A stretch of 64,000 bases of DNA from Afipia sp. (GCA_024707075.1 JANQAK010000006.1:496001-560000); one strand, 5' to 3'; counted from the first letter of the stretch, positions 18,543 to 29,049 are shown. Made by a program: numbers and translations. Notes: generated by a model not told the origin, from the letters alone.

Positions 18543-20844
18543 ATGGCTCCAGTAAAATTCGGCGTCGGGCAGAGTGTTCTGCGCAAGGAAGACGACGCCC
18601 TGATTCGCGGCAAGGGCCGCTACACCGACGATTACGCGCCTTCGGCAGCGCTGCATGCGCTGGTGCTGCGGTCTCCCCACGCCCATGCGACATTCACCAT
18701 CGATGCGACGCGCGCCCGCGGTCTGCCTGGTGTCGCCGCGGTGCTGACCAGCGACGACGTAAAAGACCTCGGCGGTTTGCCGTGCCTGTTCAACCTGCCG
18801 GACGAACCGTTCAAGGCGCCGCCCTATGCCATTCTTGCGCGTGATGTGGTGCGTCATGTCGGCGATGCGGTTGCGTTCGTCGTCGCGGAGACAATCGAGC
18901 AGGCGCGCGACGCCATCGAGGCCATCGATGTGCAATGGACATCGCTGCCGGCCGCCGTGGGTCTGGTCAATGCCGTGAAGAAGGGCGCGCCGCAGGTCTG
19001 GCCCGCATTCCCCGGCAACGTCCTGTTCGACACCTCGATCGGCGACAGGAAGGCGGCGGAGGCGGCCTTCGCCAAGGCGCATGCGGTGGCGGACATCACC
19101 ATCGTCAATCCGCGCATCATCACCAACTACATGGAAACCCGCGCGGTGGTTTGCGAATACGACGCCAAGCGCGATCACTTGACGTTGACCATTGGCAGTC
19201 AGGGCAGCCATCGGCTCCGCGACATTCTCTGTCAGAACGTGTTGAAAATTCCCGTCGAGAAGATGCGGGTGATCTGCCCGGACGTCGGCGGCGGTTTCGG
19301 CACCAAGCTGTTTCCCTATCGCGAATACGCGCTGGCGGCGGTCGCCGCGCGCAAGCTGAAGAAGACGGTGAAATGGACCGCCGAGCGGGCCGATCATTTT
19401 GTCGGCGACGCGCAGGGCCGCGACAACGTCACCACGGCGCGCATGGCGCTGGCGGAGGACGGCAGGTTCCTCGGCATGGATGTCGATCTGATGGGCGACA
19501 TGGGTGCCTATCTGTCGACCTTCGGTCCGTACATCCCGCATGGCGGCGCGGGCATGCTGCCGGGCCTCTATGACATTCAGGCCTTTCATTGCCGCATTCG
19601 CACCGTGTTCACCAACACGGTGCCGGTGGATGCCTATCGCGGCGCGGGACGCCCCGAGGCGGCCTATGTGATCGAGCGCCTTGTCGATGCCGCGGCGCGC
19701 AAGCTCGGCATGACGCCCGACGCGATCCGGCGCAGGAATTTCATTCCGCCGCGCGCGATGCCGTACAAGACCGCCACCGGCAGAGGTTTACGATTCCGGC
19801 GACTTCGCCGCGCACATGAAACGCGCGATGGATGTCGCCGAGTGGAAGGAGTTTCCCAAGCGCGCCAAGGCGGCGAAGAAGCAGGGGCTGGTGCGCGGCA
19901 TCGGTCTTGGCACCTACGTCGAGGTCTGCGGCACGATGGGCGAGGAGACCGCGCAGGTGCGGCTCGATCCGAACGGCGAGGTCACGATCCTGATCGGCAC
20001 CCAGTCGAGCGGGCAGGGACACCAGACCGCCTATGCGCAGATTGTCGCCGAGCAGTTCGGGATCGCACCCGAGCGCGTCCATATCCATCAGGGCGATACC
20101 GACGAGATTCCGACGGGTCTCGGCACCGGCGGATCGAGTTCGATTCCGTCCGGCGGCGTCAGCGTGGAGCGGGCGACACGCACGCTGGGAACGAATCTGA
20201 AAGACATCGCCGCCGATGTGCTGGAGACCGGCGCGGGTGATCTCGAATTCAGCGACGGCGCCATCCGCGTGGTTGGCACCGACCGCACGGTAGCGTTTGC
20301 AGACCTTGCGAAACGCGCCGATCCGTCGAAGCTGAGCGCGAGCAGCACGTTCAGCAGCGCGGACGGCACCTATCCGAACGGTACCCATGTGGCTGAGGTC
20401 GAGATCGACCCCGCCACCGGCGTGATTCATGTTGTGAACTATGTGATCGTCGACGATTTCGGCGTGACGCTGAATCCGCTGCTGCTGGAAGGTCAGGTGC
20501 ATGGCGGCACGATGCAGGGCATCGGACAGGCGCTGATGGAGCAGGCGGTCTACGACAGCGCCGACGGCCAGCTCGTGACCGGCACCTTCATGGACTATGC
20601 GCTGCCGCGCGCGGCGGACGGTCCGTCGATCAAGTTCGAAACCCACAACGTGCCGTGCACCACCAATCCGCTCGGCGTCAAGGGCGCGGGCGAGGCGGGC
20701 GCGATCGGCTCATGTCCGGCGGTGGTGAACGCGATCATCGATGGCCTGTGGCGCGAATACAGGATCGGCCACATCGATATGCCGGCCACCGCGGAACGGG
20801 TCTGGATGGCGATCGAGAAAAGCCGCAGCCAGCATCGATTGTAA
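18543..20844 (+). CDS. Xanthine-dehydrogenase-family molybdopterin-binding subunit, frameshifted as read
   Basis: Large (molybdenum cofactor) subunit of a molybdenum hydroxylase, about 766 residues when joined. DVGGGFGTKLFPYREY (about residue 247) and AYRGAGRPEA (about residue 363) are molybdopterin-binding loops. AYRGAGR marks the xanthine-dehydrogenase-like or form II group, not true CO dehydrogenase, which has a cysteine-containing loop. The catalytic glutamate region GVKGAGEAGAIG is near the C-terminus. The frame breaks at 19785-19786: removing one G gives TGRVYDSGDFAAHMKRAM and continues to 20844. No small FeS or medium FAD subunit genes lie beside it, but two cytochrome c genes follow. 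Substrate unknown (an aldehyde or N-heterocycle is plausible). Confidence 0.85.
19785..19786 (+). other. Probable one-base insertion (frameshift)
   Basis: CAGAGG should read CAGAG for the molybdopterin subunit to stay open. Conserved protein sequence continues on both sides in different frames. Confidence 0.8.
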
Positions 20845-20955
20845 AAAATTCCCGGCACCGGAAAAAATGTTGGCCTTGTCGGGCTGCGGCCGGGATGGTC
20901 CGGTGTGGACGGGGTCTGTGTGAAGACGTTTATGAAACAGGGAAGGAAATCTCGC

Positions 20956-21405
20956 ATGAAGCGTTCTGTTCTCGCGGCCGTCGTGCTGCTGCTCGGTGTC
21001 AGCGCCGTCGCCGCCCAGCAGGATTTGATCGAACAAAGCCACGCGCTGATGAAGGCGAATGGCAAGAATCTCGGCGGCGTGCTGAGCCCTATGGCGCGGG
21101 GCGACAAGCCGTACGATCAGGCCGCAGTCGATGCGGCGCTGGCGCAACTCGATGACACGGCGAAGAAACTTCCCACGCTCTATCCCGCGAGTGTCAAGGC
21201 CGTGAAGCAGGATTCGGAATACACACCGTCGGCGAAGGTGTGGGACGACAGGGCGGGCTTCGATGCCCAGATCGCAAGTTTTGCCAAGGCCGTGTCCGAA
21301 GCCAAAGGCAAGATCAAGGATGCCGACAGCCTGAAGGCGACACTGCCGACCATCGGCAAGGCATGTTCCGGCTGCCACGAAACGTTTCGCGTGAAGAACG
21401 GTTGA
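20956..21405 (+). CDS. Cytochrome c' (class II cytochrome c)
   Basis: 149-residue secreted protein with an N-terminal signal peptide (MKRSVLAAVVLLLGVSAVAA) and the haem-binding CSGCH near residues 137-141, at the C-terminus as in the four-helix class II fold. The ATG at 20956 follows a GGAAGGAAA ribosome site. It would be periplasmic. Cytochromes c' bind NO or act as electron carriers. It lies 111 nt after the molybdenum hydroxylase and could accept its electrons, but the functional link is inferred from position only. Confidence 0.88.
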   Translation: MKRSVLAAVVLLLGVSAVAAQQDLIEQSHALMKANGKNLGGVLSPMARGDKPYDQAAVDAALAQLDDTAKKLPTLYPASVKAVKQDSEYTPSAKVWDDRAGFDAQIASFAKAVSEAKGKIKDADSLKATLPTIGKACSGCHETFRVKNG

Positions 21406-21411
21406 TTCATT

Positions 21412-21563
21412 CGTCATTGCGAGGAGCACTTGCGACGAAGCAATCCAGCTCTTGCTTTTCTTAGGAGTGGATTACTTCGCGGAGCCTGTCATCGGGCCGG
21501 CCATAGCGCGTCAAAGACGCGCGTGAACGCGCTTTTGGCTGGACCCGTTGGCCCGCAATGACG
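21412..21563. repeat. Dispersed repeat, CGTCATTGCGAGGAGC type
   Basis: Starts CGTCATTGCGAGGAGCACTTGCGACGAAGCAATCC and ends with the inverted partner CCGCAATGACGG. This family is widespread in alphaproteobacterial genomes. Here it fills the gap between the two cytochrome genes. Confidence 0.65.
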
Positions 21564-21581
21564 GTCTCTGTGGGGGCGATC

Positions 21582-22519
21582 ATGTTTCGGAAACTTTTCG
21601 TTCTCGCGGTCCTCGCCCTTGTCGCGGGCCTCGGGGTTTTCTGGTTCGTGACCATTCCCGCGGTGGTCTCCGCCGAGGCGCTGCCGGCTTATTCGCCGAA
21701 TGTGGCCAACGGAGAGGCGGTGTTCAACGCGGGCGGCTGCGCGTCATGCCACGCCGTTACCGGCGAACCGCGCACCATGCTTGGCGGAGGGCTGGCCATT
21801 CCGTCGCCGTTCGGCACCTTCTATGCGCCGAACATTTCGCCGCATAAACAGAACGGCATCGGCAACTGGACCGAGGCAAACTTCGTCACCGCGATGAAAC
21901 ACGGAACGTCGCCGGGGGCGAACACTACTATCCCGCATTCCCCTATGGCTCGTATCAGCACGCGACGACGCAGGACATCCGCGACCTGTTCGCCTACATC
22001 AAGACCCTGCCGCCGCTGTCGGGCCGCATCCGCCCTCACAACGTGAACTTTCCGTTCAACATCCGCCGGCTCGTGGGCGGCTGGAAGTTTCTGTTTCTGA
22101 ACAACAAGCCGTTCACGCCGGACCCGAAGCAGTCGGCGGCGTGGAATCGCGGCGCCTATCTCGTCAACGGCCTCGGCCATTGCGCCGAGTGCCACAGCCC
22201 GCGCAACGCCCTCGGCGGCATCGTCGCTTCACAGCGGTTCGCGGGCGGACCGAATCCGGAGGGCGAGGGCTGGGTGCCAAATATCACGCAGAAGAGCCTC
22301 AAGGACTGGTCGGAGAAAGACATCGCCTGGTTCCTCAAGACCGGCGAACTGCCCACAGGCGATACCGCCGGTGGCTCGATGGCCCGCGTCATCAGGAACA
22401 CATCGCAGTTGAGCGACGAGGATCGTGCGGCGATGGCGGCCTACCTGAAGTCGCTTCCGGCGGTCGATGGCCCGCCGCGGCTCAAGGTTGCCGACGGGCA
22501 TCAGGACCATAAACACTAG
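21582..22519 (+). CDS. Membrane-anchored dihaem cytochrome c, frameshifted as read
   Basis: About 312 residues when joined. An uncleaved hydrophobic N-terminal anchor (residues 2-20) is followed by two class I haem domains: CASCH near residue 53 and CAECH near residue 201. The layout resembles the cytochrome subunits that accept electrons from periplasmic alcohol, gluconate or aldehyde dehydrogenases, which often have three haems; this one has two. The frame breaks in the G run at 21914-21918: adding one G restores GTSPGGEHYYPAFPYGSYQH and the second domain to the stop at 22519. ATG 21582 has a GGGGG ribosome site; ATG 21558 is the alternative. Confidence 0.82.
21914..21918 (+). other. Probable one-base deletion in a G run (frameshift)
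   Basis: The run of five G should be six to keep the dihaem cytochrome frame. Conserved residues continue in the shifted frame without a gap. Confidence 0.85.
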
Positions 22520-22648
22520 CCGGCAATTGCGTGGCTGTGCGTTTCCGGTTGCATAGCCCGGCCGAAAGCCATGTGGGGAGCGGGGTTTCCCGGGCCGCCG
22601 CCCCGTGCTTTGTCGGGCCGCAATTGCCCCCGGATTCCCGCTTTTTCC

Positions 22649-23702
<1,054 letters not shown>

Positions 23703-23712
23703 TGTGCTTTCT

Positions 23713-23842
23713 GGTCGTCCCGGCGTAGGCCGGGACCCATCACCCCTGAACGTTGTGATGATAGAGGAAAGAGTCGCTTGGCCATCACGCCAGATTTGAT
23801 GACTCAGGGATTATGGATCCCCGCCTTCGCGGGGACGACTGA
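23713..23842. repeat. Dispersed repeat, GTCGTCCCGGCGTAGGCCGG type
   Basis: Left end GTCGTCCCGGCGTAGGCCGGGACCCAT and right end GGATCCCCGCCTTCGCGGGGACGAC form an inverted pair around about 80 bases. Common in Hyphomicrobiales intergenic DNA. Confidence 0.6.
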
Positions 23843-23876
23843 GGAGGCGTGGTGCGTCCGACGCCAGCAAGCTCTC

Positions 23877-24119
23877 TTACACCCCGAACGCCTTGAAAGT
23901 GATGATGGTGTAGGTGTCCTGGATGCCGGGAATGACCTGGAGCTTCTCGTTGACGAAGTGACCGATGTCCGTGCCGCTGTCGACATAGAACTTCACCAGC
24001 AGATCGTAATCGCCCGCGGTTGAATAGATTTCAGAGGCGATCTCGGCCTCCGCGATGGCGTTGGCGACCGCATAGGACTGGCCCAGCTTGCACTTGATCT
24101 GGACAAAGAAGGGAACCAT
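23877..24119 (-). CDS. Stand-alone Lrp/AsnC ligand-binding (RAM) domain protein
   Basis: 80 residues comprising only the effector-binding alpha/beta sandwich of Lrp/AsnC regulators (MVPFFVQIKCKLGQSYAVANAI at the start, GDYDLLVKFYV and GIQDTYTIITFKAFGV later). There is no DNA-binding helix-turn-helix. The in-frame upstream extension to 25061 is antisense to thiD and has no family resemblance, so the ATG at 24119 is taken as the start. Stand-alone RAM proteins may sense amino acids or modulate full-length Lrp proteins by hetero-oligomerisation; partners here are unknown. Confidence 0.85.
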   Translation of the reverse strand: MVPFFVQIKCKLGQSYAVANAIAEAEIASEIYSTAGDYDLLVKFYVDSGTDIGHFVNEKLQVIPGIQDTYTIITFKAFGV

Positions 24120-24272
24120 CGCAATTTCTCCGGCAAGCTGTTCGGGGGCATGATCTCGGGTGCAATAGAGCCAAATCCGGTCGCGGTGGCAACCCGGCTT
24201 GCTGGTGTCCGGAGGGCGGGTTAGATCAAGATATGGATCGGTTTCGGCGGGCGAAGCCATCACGAGAATGCC

Positions 24273-25073
24273 ATGAGCATACCGGTTGCGCTGACGATTG
24301 CGGGCTCGGATTCGAGCGGGGGCGCGGGCATTCAGGCCGACCTCAAGACGTTCGCCGCCTGCGGCGTCTATGGCGCGTCCGCGATCACCGCGCTGACGGC
24401 GCAGAACACCCGTGGCGTCACCGGCATCCATGACGTGCCGCCGGATTTCATCACCGCGCAGATCGATGCGGTGTTCAGCGATCTCGACGTCAAGGCTGTG
24501 AAGATCGGAATGGTGGCTCGGTATGAGGCCATCGAGGCCATCGTCGCGGGCCTCATTCGCTGGTCGCCGCAGCATGTGGTGGTCGATCCGGTGATGGTCG
24601 CGACGTCGGGCGACCGGCTGCTGTCGCCCGATGCGGTCGATGCCTTGCGGACACAACTGTTTCCGCGCGCCAGTCTCATCACGCCCAATCTGCCGGAGGC
24701 CGCGGCGCTGCTGAATGAAGCCATTGCCGAGAGCGAAGCAGACATCGAGGCGCAGGGCAGGCGGCTGCTGACGATGGGAAGTCCGGCGGTGCTGATCAAG
24801 GGCGGGCACGGACATGGTCCCGAGAGCACCGACTATTTGATCGACGGTAAGTCCGTCATTCGGCTCGCGGCCCCGCGCATCGCGACAAGGAATACACACG
24901 GCACCGGCTGCTCGCTGTCGTCCGCCATCGCGGCGGGACTCGCGAAGGGGCAGGGCCTTGAGGCTGCGGTGCGCGATGCCAAGGCCTATGTCAGTGCCGC
25001 CATCGCCGCGGCGGACCGGCTTCAGGTCGGTCACGGCCACGGACCGATCCACCACTTCCATGTGTTGGACTGA
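24273..25073 (+). CDS. thiD: Hydroxymethylpyrimidine / phosphomethylpyrimidine kinase
   Basis: Ribokinase-fold kinase that phosphorylates HMP and HMP-P in thiamine synthesis. The N-terminus ALTIAGSDSSGGAGIQADLKTF is diagnostic of ThiD. The anion-hole motif GTGCSLSSAIAAGLA follows near residue 210. 266 residues is normal. No thiamine riboswitch is visible upstream, and no other thiamine genes are near, so it may be constitutive or a salvage copy. Confidence 0.95.
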   Translation: MSIPVALTIAGSDSSGGAGIQADLKTFAACGVYGASAITALTAQNTRGVTGIHDVPPDFITAQIDAVFSDLDVKAVKIGMVARYEAIEAIVAGLIRWSPQHVVVDPVMVATSGDRLLSPDAVDALRTQLFPRASLITPNLPEAAALLNEAIAESEADIEAQGRRLLTMGSPAVLIKGGHGHGPESTDYLIDGKSVIRLAAPRIATRNTHGTGCSLSSAIAAGLAKGQGLEAAVRDAKAYVSAAIAAADRLQVGHGHGPIHHFHVLD

Positions 25074-25111
25074 ACTACAAAATTAACCCGTAACGAAATG
25101 AGATCGACGGC

Positions 25112-25212
25112 GTCATCCTGAGGTGCGAGCACTTGCGAGCCTCGAAGGATGACGGGCTATGAAGCCGTCGCCCTTCGAGGCCTCCGCTACGCTACGGCAC
25201 CTCAGGGTGACG
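25112..25212. repeat. Dispersed repeat C, CGTCATCCTGAGGTGCGAGC type, copy 1
   Basis: CGTCATCCTGAGGTGCGAGCACTTGCGAGCCTCGAAGGATGA at the left and an inverted CCTCAGGGTGACG at the right. It shares the left block almost identically with 31496-31602. Intergenic between thiD and pmtA. Confidence 0.7.
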
Positions 25213-25349
25213 GCTTCCGGTTCAAGCTCACTTCATCCCGCCCAGCGCGACAACCCGCCGCGCCTGTCGCCTGTTTGTCGCACTCCGCTGGTATTCGCCA
25301 ATAAGCACACAACGCGTCTGATTCCATCAGGCGGCTTATTGGAACCGAT

Positions 25350-26009
25350 ATGACGAGCACCGACCTCGACAAGTCCATCGTTGAAACGGCTTACGCCCGC
25401 TGGGCGCCGATCTACGACGCCGTGTGCGGCCCGGTGATGGTGAAGGGCCGCCGCGCCGCCGCCGCCGCCGCGCGCGCCATCGGCGGAAAAATCCTCGAAG
25501 TCGGCGTCGGCACCGGTCTGTCGTTCGACGACTACGACCGCTCTACCGAGATCACCGGCATCGACATGAGCGCGCCCATGCTCGAGAAGGCGCGCATGAA
25601 GATGGCGAGCGGAAAATATCCGTTCGTCAAGGCGGTCCACCAGATGGACGCGCATCAGATGACATTCGCGGATGCGACCTTCGATTGCGTTGTTGCGCAA
25701 TTCGTCATCACGCTGGTGGCCAATCCCGAGCAGGTGCTGTCCGAATGCCACCGCGTGGTGAAGCCGGGCGGGCGCATCATTCTCGTCAATCACCTCTATT
25801 CGGAAGTCGGCGTTGCCGCCGCCGTGGAGCGCTGGGCGGCGCAGAAAACCCGCTCGCTCGGCCTTCGCCCGGAATTTCCTTTCGCCCGGCTTCAGGCGTG
25901 GGCGCAGTCAAACGCAAGCACCACCCTGGTCGAGCGGCGCAAAGTTGCGCCGTTCGGCATCTATACGCTGGTTTGTTTCGAACGCACTCTCACTTCGCAG
26001 GCCGCCTGA
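25350..26009 (+). CDS. pmtA: Phosphatidylethanolamine N-methyltransferase (PmtA, rhizobial type)
   Basis: SAM-dependent methyltransferase of 219 residues. The start ARWAPIYDAVCGPVMVKGRR and the SAM motif EVGVGTGLSFDDY (about residue 50) match rhizobial PmtA. It methylates phosphatidylethanolamine three times to phosphatidylcholine at the cytoplasmic membrane. It lies directly upstream of plcP, which degrades phosphatidylcholine. Separate regulation is suggested by a Pho box in the 57-base gap to plcP. Confidence 0.85.
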   Translation: MTSTDLDKSIVETAYARWAPIYDAVCGPVMVKGRRAAAAAARAIGGKILEVGVGTGLSFDDYDRSTEITGIDMSAPMLEKARMKMASGKYPFVKAVHQMDAHQMTFADATFDCVVAQFVITLVANPEQVLSECHRVVKPGGRIILVNHLYSEVGVAAAVERWAAQKTRSLGLRPEFPFARLQAWAQSNASTTLVERRKVAPFGIYTLVCFERTLTSQAA

Positions 26010-26010
26010 T

Positions 26011-26039
26011 CCGTCATCGCGCTGTCATACAATTTTGAT
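26011..26039 (+). promoter_or_regulatory. Pho box (PhoB binding site) upstream of plcP
   Basis: CCGTCAT (26011-26017), CTGTCAT (26022-26028) and TTTTGAT (26033-26039) are spaced 11 bp apart. The first two match the PhoB consensus CTGTCAT-N4-CTGTCAT in 13 of 14 positions, and the third is weaker. The site starts two bases after the pmtA stop and lies 38 bp before the plcP start codon. Confidence 0.7.
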
Positions 26040-26066
26040 AAGCGCTCGCCCATGGAAAGACAGGTT

Positions 26067-26864
26067 ATGAGCGACGGTAGTCAAGAACGACGCTTTCGCA
26101 CTTTGTTTATCTCCGACGTCCATCTCGGAGCCCGCGGCTCGCAAGCCGACCGCCTTCTCGACTTTCTCCGCTGCCACGACGCCGACACTATCTATCTGGT
26201 CGGCGACATCATCGACGGCTGGGCGCTGAAATCCAGTTGGCACTGGCCGCAATCCCACAACGACTTCGTGCAGAAGATGCTGCGCCGGGTCCGCAAGGGC
26301 GCCAAGGTGATTTACATCCCGGGCAATCACGACGAATTCCTGCGCTCCTATTACGGCACGCATTTCGGTGGCGTCGAAGTGGTCGAGCAGGCCATTCACG
26401 AAGGCGCGGACGGCAAGCGCTATCTCGTCATTCACGGCGACATCTTCGATCTCGTGGTGCAGAACGCGCGCTGGCTCGCCCATCTCGGCGACAAGGCCTA
26501 CGATTTCGCGATCCAGATGAACCGTCTGGTCAACGCCTTCCGCAAGCTGTTCGGCGTGCCGTACTGGTCGCTGTCGCAATGGGCCAAGCTGAAGGTGAAG
26601 AACGCCGTCAATTATATCGGCGCGTTCGAGCAGACGTTGGCGGGTGAAGCCAAGCGGCACGGCGCCGACGGCGTGATCTGCGGCCACATTCACTACGCGA
26701 CGATCCGCGACGAGAACGGCATCCGCTACATGAACTGCGGCGACTGGGTCGAAAGCTGCACCGCGCTGGTCGAGCACGACGACGGCCATTTTGAAATCCT
26801 GACCTGGACTGACCCGCTGCGCCGGACGCAGCCCGCACCGCGCGTCACCGCGCAGGCGGCCTGA
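26067..26864 (+). CDS. plcP: PlcP-type phospholipase C (metallophosphoesterase)
   Basis: Calcineurin-like phosphoesterase with all metal-binding motifs: DVHLG near residue 17, GDIIDGW near residue 45, GNHDE near residue 87, VIHGD near residue 119 and GHIHYA near residue 206. It is often annotated as UDP-2,3-diacylglucosamine hydrolase (LpxH) from similarity. In Sinorhizobium the protein of this type is PlcP, a phospholipase C that turns phosphatidylcholine into diacylglycerol during phosphate starvation, and the gene order before a glycosyltransferase matches. ATG 26067 (AGACAGG upstream) is favoured over ATG 26052. Its stop overlaps the next start by one base. Confidence 0.78.
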   Translation: MSDGSQERRFRTLFISDVHLGARGSQADRLLDFLRCHDADTIYLVGDIIDGWALKSSWHWPQSHNDFVQKMLRRVRKGAKVIYIPGNHDEFLRSYYGTHFGGVEVVEQAIHEGADGKRYLVIHGDIFDLVVQNARWLAHLGDKAYDFAIQMNRLVNAFRKLFGVPYWSLSQWAKLKVKNAVNYIGAFEQTLAGEAKRHGADGVICGHIHYATIRDENGIRYMNCGDWVESCTALVEHDDGHFEILTWTDPLRRTQPAPRVTAQAA

Positions 26865-27937
26865 TGCGCATCCTCGTCGCAACGGACGCATGGCACCCGC
26901 AGGTCAACGGCGTGGTGCGCACGCTGACCAAGATGGCGGAAGCCGCCGCCCTGATCGGCGTCGACGTCGAATTCCTGACGCCGCAATCGTTCCGAACGGT
27001 GTCGCTGCCGAGCTACGCCGATCTGCACGTGGCGCTGCCGCGTCCGGGCAAGATCGCGCGCATGATCGAAGAGGCGCAGCCCGATTACATCCACATCGCG
27101 ACCGAAGGTCCGATCGGGATTCTGGTGCGGCGCTATTGCCAGAAGAACAAGGTGCCGTTCACCACGAGCTTCCACACCCGCTTTCCCGAATATATCTCGG
27201 CGCGTTTCCCGATTCCGGAATCCTGGGTCTGGGCGGCGCTGCGCTTTTTCCACGGCACCAGCGACGCGGTGATGGCGGCGACGCCGGCGCTCGCCGATGA
27301 ACTGCGCGGACGCGGTTTCCGCAATGTCGTGCTCTGGTCGCGCGGTGTCGATGCGCAATTGTTCCGTCCGCGCGATTTCGATCTCGCCTTGCCGCGCCCG
27401 GTCTTCCTCTCGGTGGGCCGTGTCGCCGTCGAGAAAAATCTCGAAGCGTTTCTGGACCTCGATCTGCCCGGCACCAAGGTCGTGGTGGGTGACGGTCCGG
27501 CTCGCGCGGAGCTTGAGCGGAAATATCCCGACGCGGTGTTTCTCGGCACGATGCAGGGCGAGCGGCTCGCGGAAACGTATTCCGCCGCCGATGTCTTCGT
27601 GTTCCCAAGCAAGACCGACACCTTCGGTCTGGTGCTGCTGGAGGCGCTGGCCAGCGGCGTGCCGGTGGCTGCGCTGCCGGTGCCCGGCCCGCTCGACGTG
27701 ATCGGCGATGCGCCGGTCGGTGTGTTAAGCAACGATCTGCGTGCGGCGTGCCTGGCCGCGCTGGATATCTCGCGCGAGGCCTGCCGCGATTTCGCGGTGT
27801 CCCGAAGCTGGGGCGCATGTGCGCAGGCCTTCATCGACAACGTGACGCGCGAACGGCCGCCGCAGGTCAAGCGCCGCTGGCGGCGGCGTCTCGCCCGCAG
27901 GCTCCGGCTGACATCGGAATCCGTGCCGACCGCCTGA
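26864..27937 (+). CDS. Glycosyltransferase (Agt-type, diacylglycerol glycosylation)
   Basis: GT4 transferase of 357 residues. The N-terminus TDAWHPQVNGVVRTL and the donor motif SKTDTFGLVLLEALASGVP (about residue 247) are those of the enzymes encoded beside plcP in rhizobia and marine alphaproteobacteria, where Agt makes mono- or glucuronosyl-diacylglycerol from PlcP-released diacylglycerol. It overlaps plcP (ATGA), so the two are translationally coupled. Function is inferred from this pairing; other lipid glycosyltransferases of the PimB/MgtA type look similar. Confidence 0.8.
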   Translation: MRILVATDAWHPQVNGVVRTLTKMAEAAALIGVDVEFLTPQSFRTVSLPSYADLHVALPRPGKIARMIEEAQPDYIHIATEGPIGILVRRYCQKNKVPFTTSFHTRFPEYISARFPIPESWVWAALRFFHGTSDAVMAATPALADELRGRGFRNVVLWSRGVDAQLFRPRDFDLALPRPVFLSVGRVAVEKNLEAFLDLDLPGTKVVVGDGPARAELERKYPDAVFLGTMQGERLAETYSAADVFVFPSKTDTFGLVLLEALASGVPVAALPVPGPLDVIGDAPVGVLSNDLRAACLAALDISREACRDFAVSRSWGACAQAFIDNVTRERPPQVKRRWRRRLARRLRLTSESVPTA

Positions 27938-27998
27938 TCGCATAGCCGCTGTTCCTGGGCGATCTTGCTCTGAGAGGCCGGGGCGCTATACAGGCGCC

Positions 27999-28979
27999 AT
28001 GACCGAACTCGTTCTCCCCACCGCCGCCGATGTCGATGCCGCCGCGCGTGTTCTCGCGCCGGTTGCCGTCAGAACCCGTCTCCTGACCTCTCCGGCGCTT
28101 GATGCGCTGACCGGCGGACGCATTTTCCTCAAGCCGGAGGTGTTGCAGCGAACAGGGTCTTTCAAGTTTCGCGGCGCCTACAACAAATTATCCTCCATTC
28201 CCGAGGCGGAGCGAAAGGCCGGTGTCGTCGCGTTTTCGTCCGGCAATCACGCGCAGGGCGTGGCGGCCGCCGCGCAGCTTCTGAACATGCCGGCGGTGAT
28301 CGTGATGCCGTCCGATGCGCCGGTCTCGAAGATCGAACGCACCAAAAGCTACGGCGCCGAGGTCGTTCCTTACGACCGCGACAAGGAAGACCGCGATGCC
28401 ATCGCGCGCGATCTTGCCGCCAAACGCGGCGCGACGGTGGTCCCGCCTTACGACGATCCGTGGGTGATCGCCGGGCAGGGCACTGTCGGCCGAGAGATCG
28501 CCGAGGATTTCGCGGCGCTAGGCATTCTGCCTGACCTCGTGTCCGCGCCGGCTTCCGGTGGCGGCCTGATGGCCGGCATCGCGCTGGCGACCAAGGCGAA
28601 GTTTCCCGATGTTTCGCTGATGACCGTCGAGCCCTATGGCTTCGACGATCACGCCCGCTCGTTCAGCGCCGGGCATCGCGAGCCGCACCGCGCCATCGGA
28701 CGCACCATCTGCGATGCGCTGATGGCCTCGATCCCCGGCGAGATCACCTTCGCGATCAACCAGAAACTCGGCGTGCAGGGTGTGACGGCGACGGACGACG
28801 AAGTGGCGAAGGCCGTTGCGTTCGCGTTTCGTGAACTGAAGCTGGTGGTCGAGCCGGGCGGAGCGGTTGCGCTCGCGGCTCTTCTCGCCGGGCATATCGA
28901 TGCACGGGGCAAGACCGTCGCCATTGTGCTGTCCGGCGGCAATGTCGACGCGGATCTCTACGCCAAGCTCATTCAGTAG
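27999..28979 (+). CDS. Threonine/serine dehydratase (PLP fold type II)
   Basis: 326 residues. The PLP lysine is K56 in SFKFRGAYN. The phosphate-binding loop SSGNHAQGVA and the C-terminal SGGNVDADL complete the fold. There is no C-terminal ACT-like domain, so this is the short, non-allosteric type, compatible with catabolic threonine dehydratase, serine dehydratase or serine racemase. Conversion of threonine to 2-oxobutanoate, or serine to pyruvate, is the expected reaction. It has its own region 61 nt after the glycosyltransferase; no operon partner is obvious. Confidence 0.88.
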   Translation: MTELVLPTAADVDAAARVLAPVAVRTRLLTSPALDALTGGRIFLKPEVLQRTGSFKFRGAYNKLSSIPEAERKAGVVAFSSGNHAQGVAAAAQLLNMPAVIVMPSDAPVSKIERTKSYGAEVVPYDRDKEDRDAIARDLAAKRGATVVPPYDDPWVIAGQGTVGREIAEDFAALGILPDLVSAPASGGGLMAGIALATKAKFPDVSLMTVEPYGFDDHARSFSAGHREPHRAIGRTICDALMASIPGEITFAINQKLGVQGVTATDDEVAKAVAFAFRELKLVVEPGGAVALAALLAGHIDARGKTVAIVLSGGNVDADLYAKLIQ

Positions 28980-29049
28980 GCGTCACAATTCGGCCTTTTG
29001 CCCGCCTTTTGCGGCGAAGATCGCCGCCATTTCGCCTTTAGAGTCTGAG

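Noticed and set aside
24120-24272. Possible thiamine riboswitch before thiD
   Set aside because: The gap lacks the CTGAGA core of a THI element.
26067-26864. LpxH (UDP-2,3-diacylglucosamine hydrolase) as the name
   Set aside because: Context (pmtA, Pho box, lipid glycosyltransferase) favours PlcP; alphaproteobacteria normally use LpxI.
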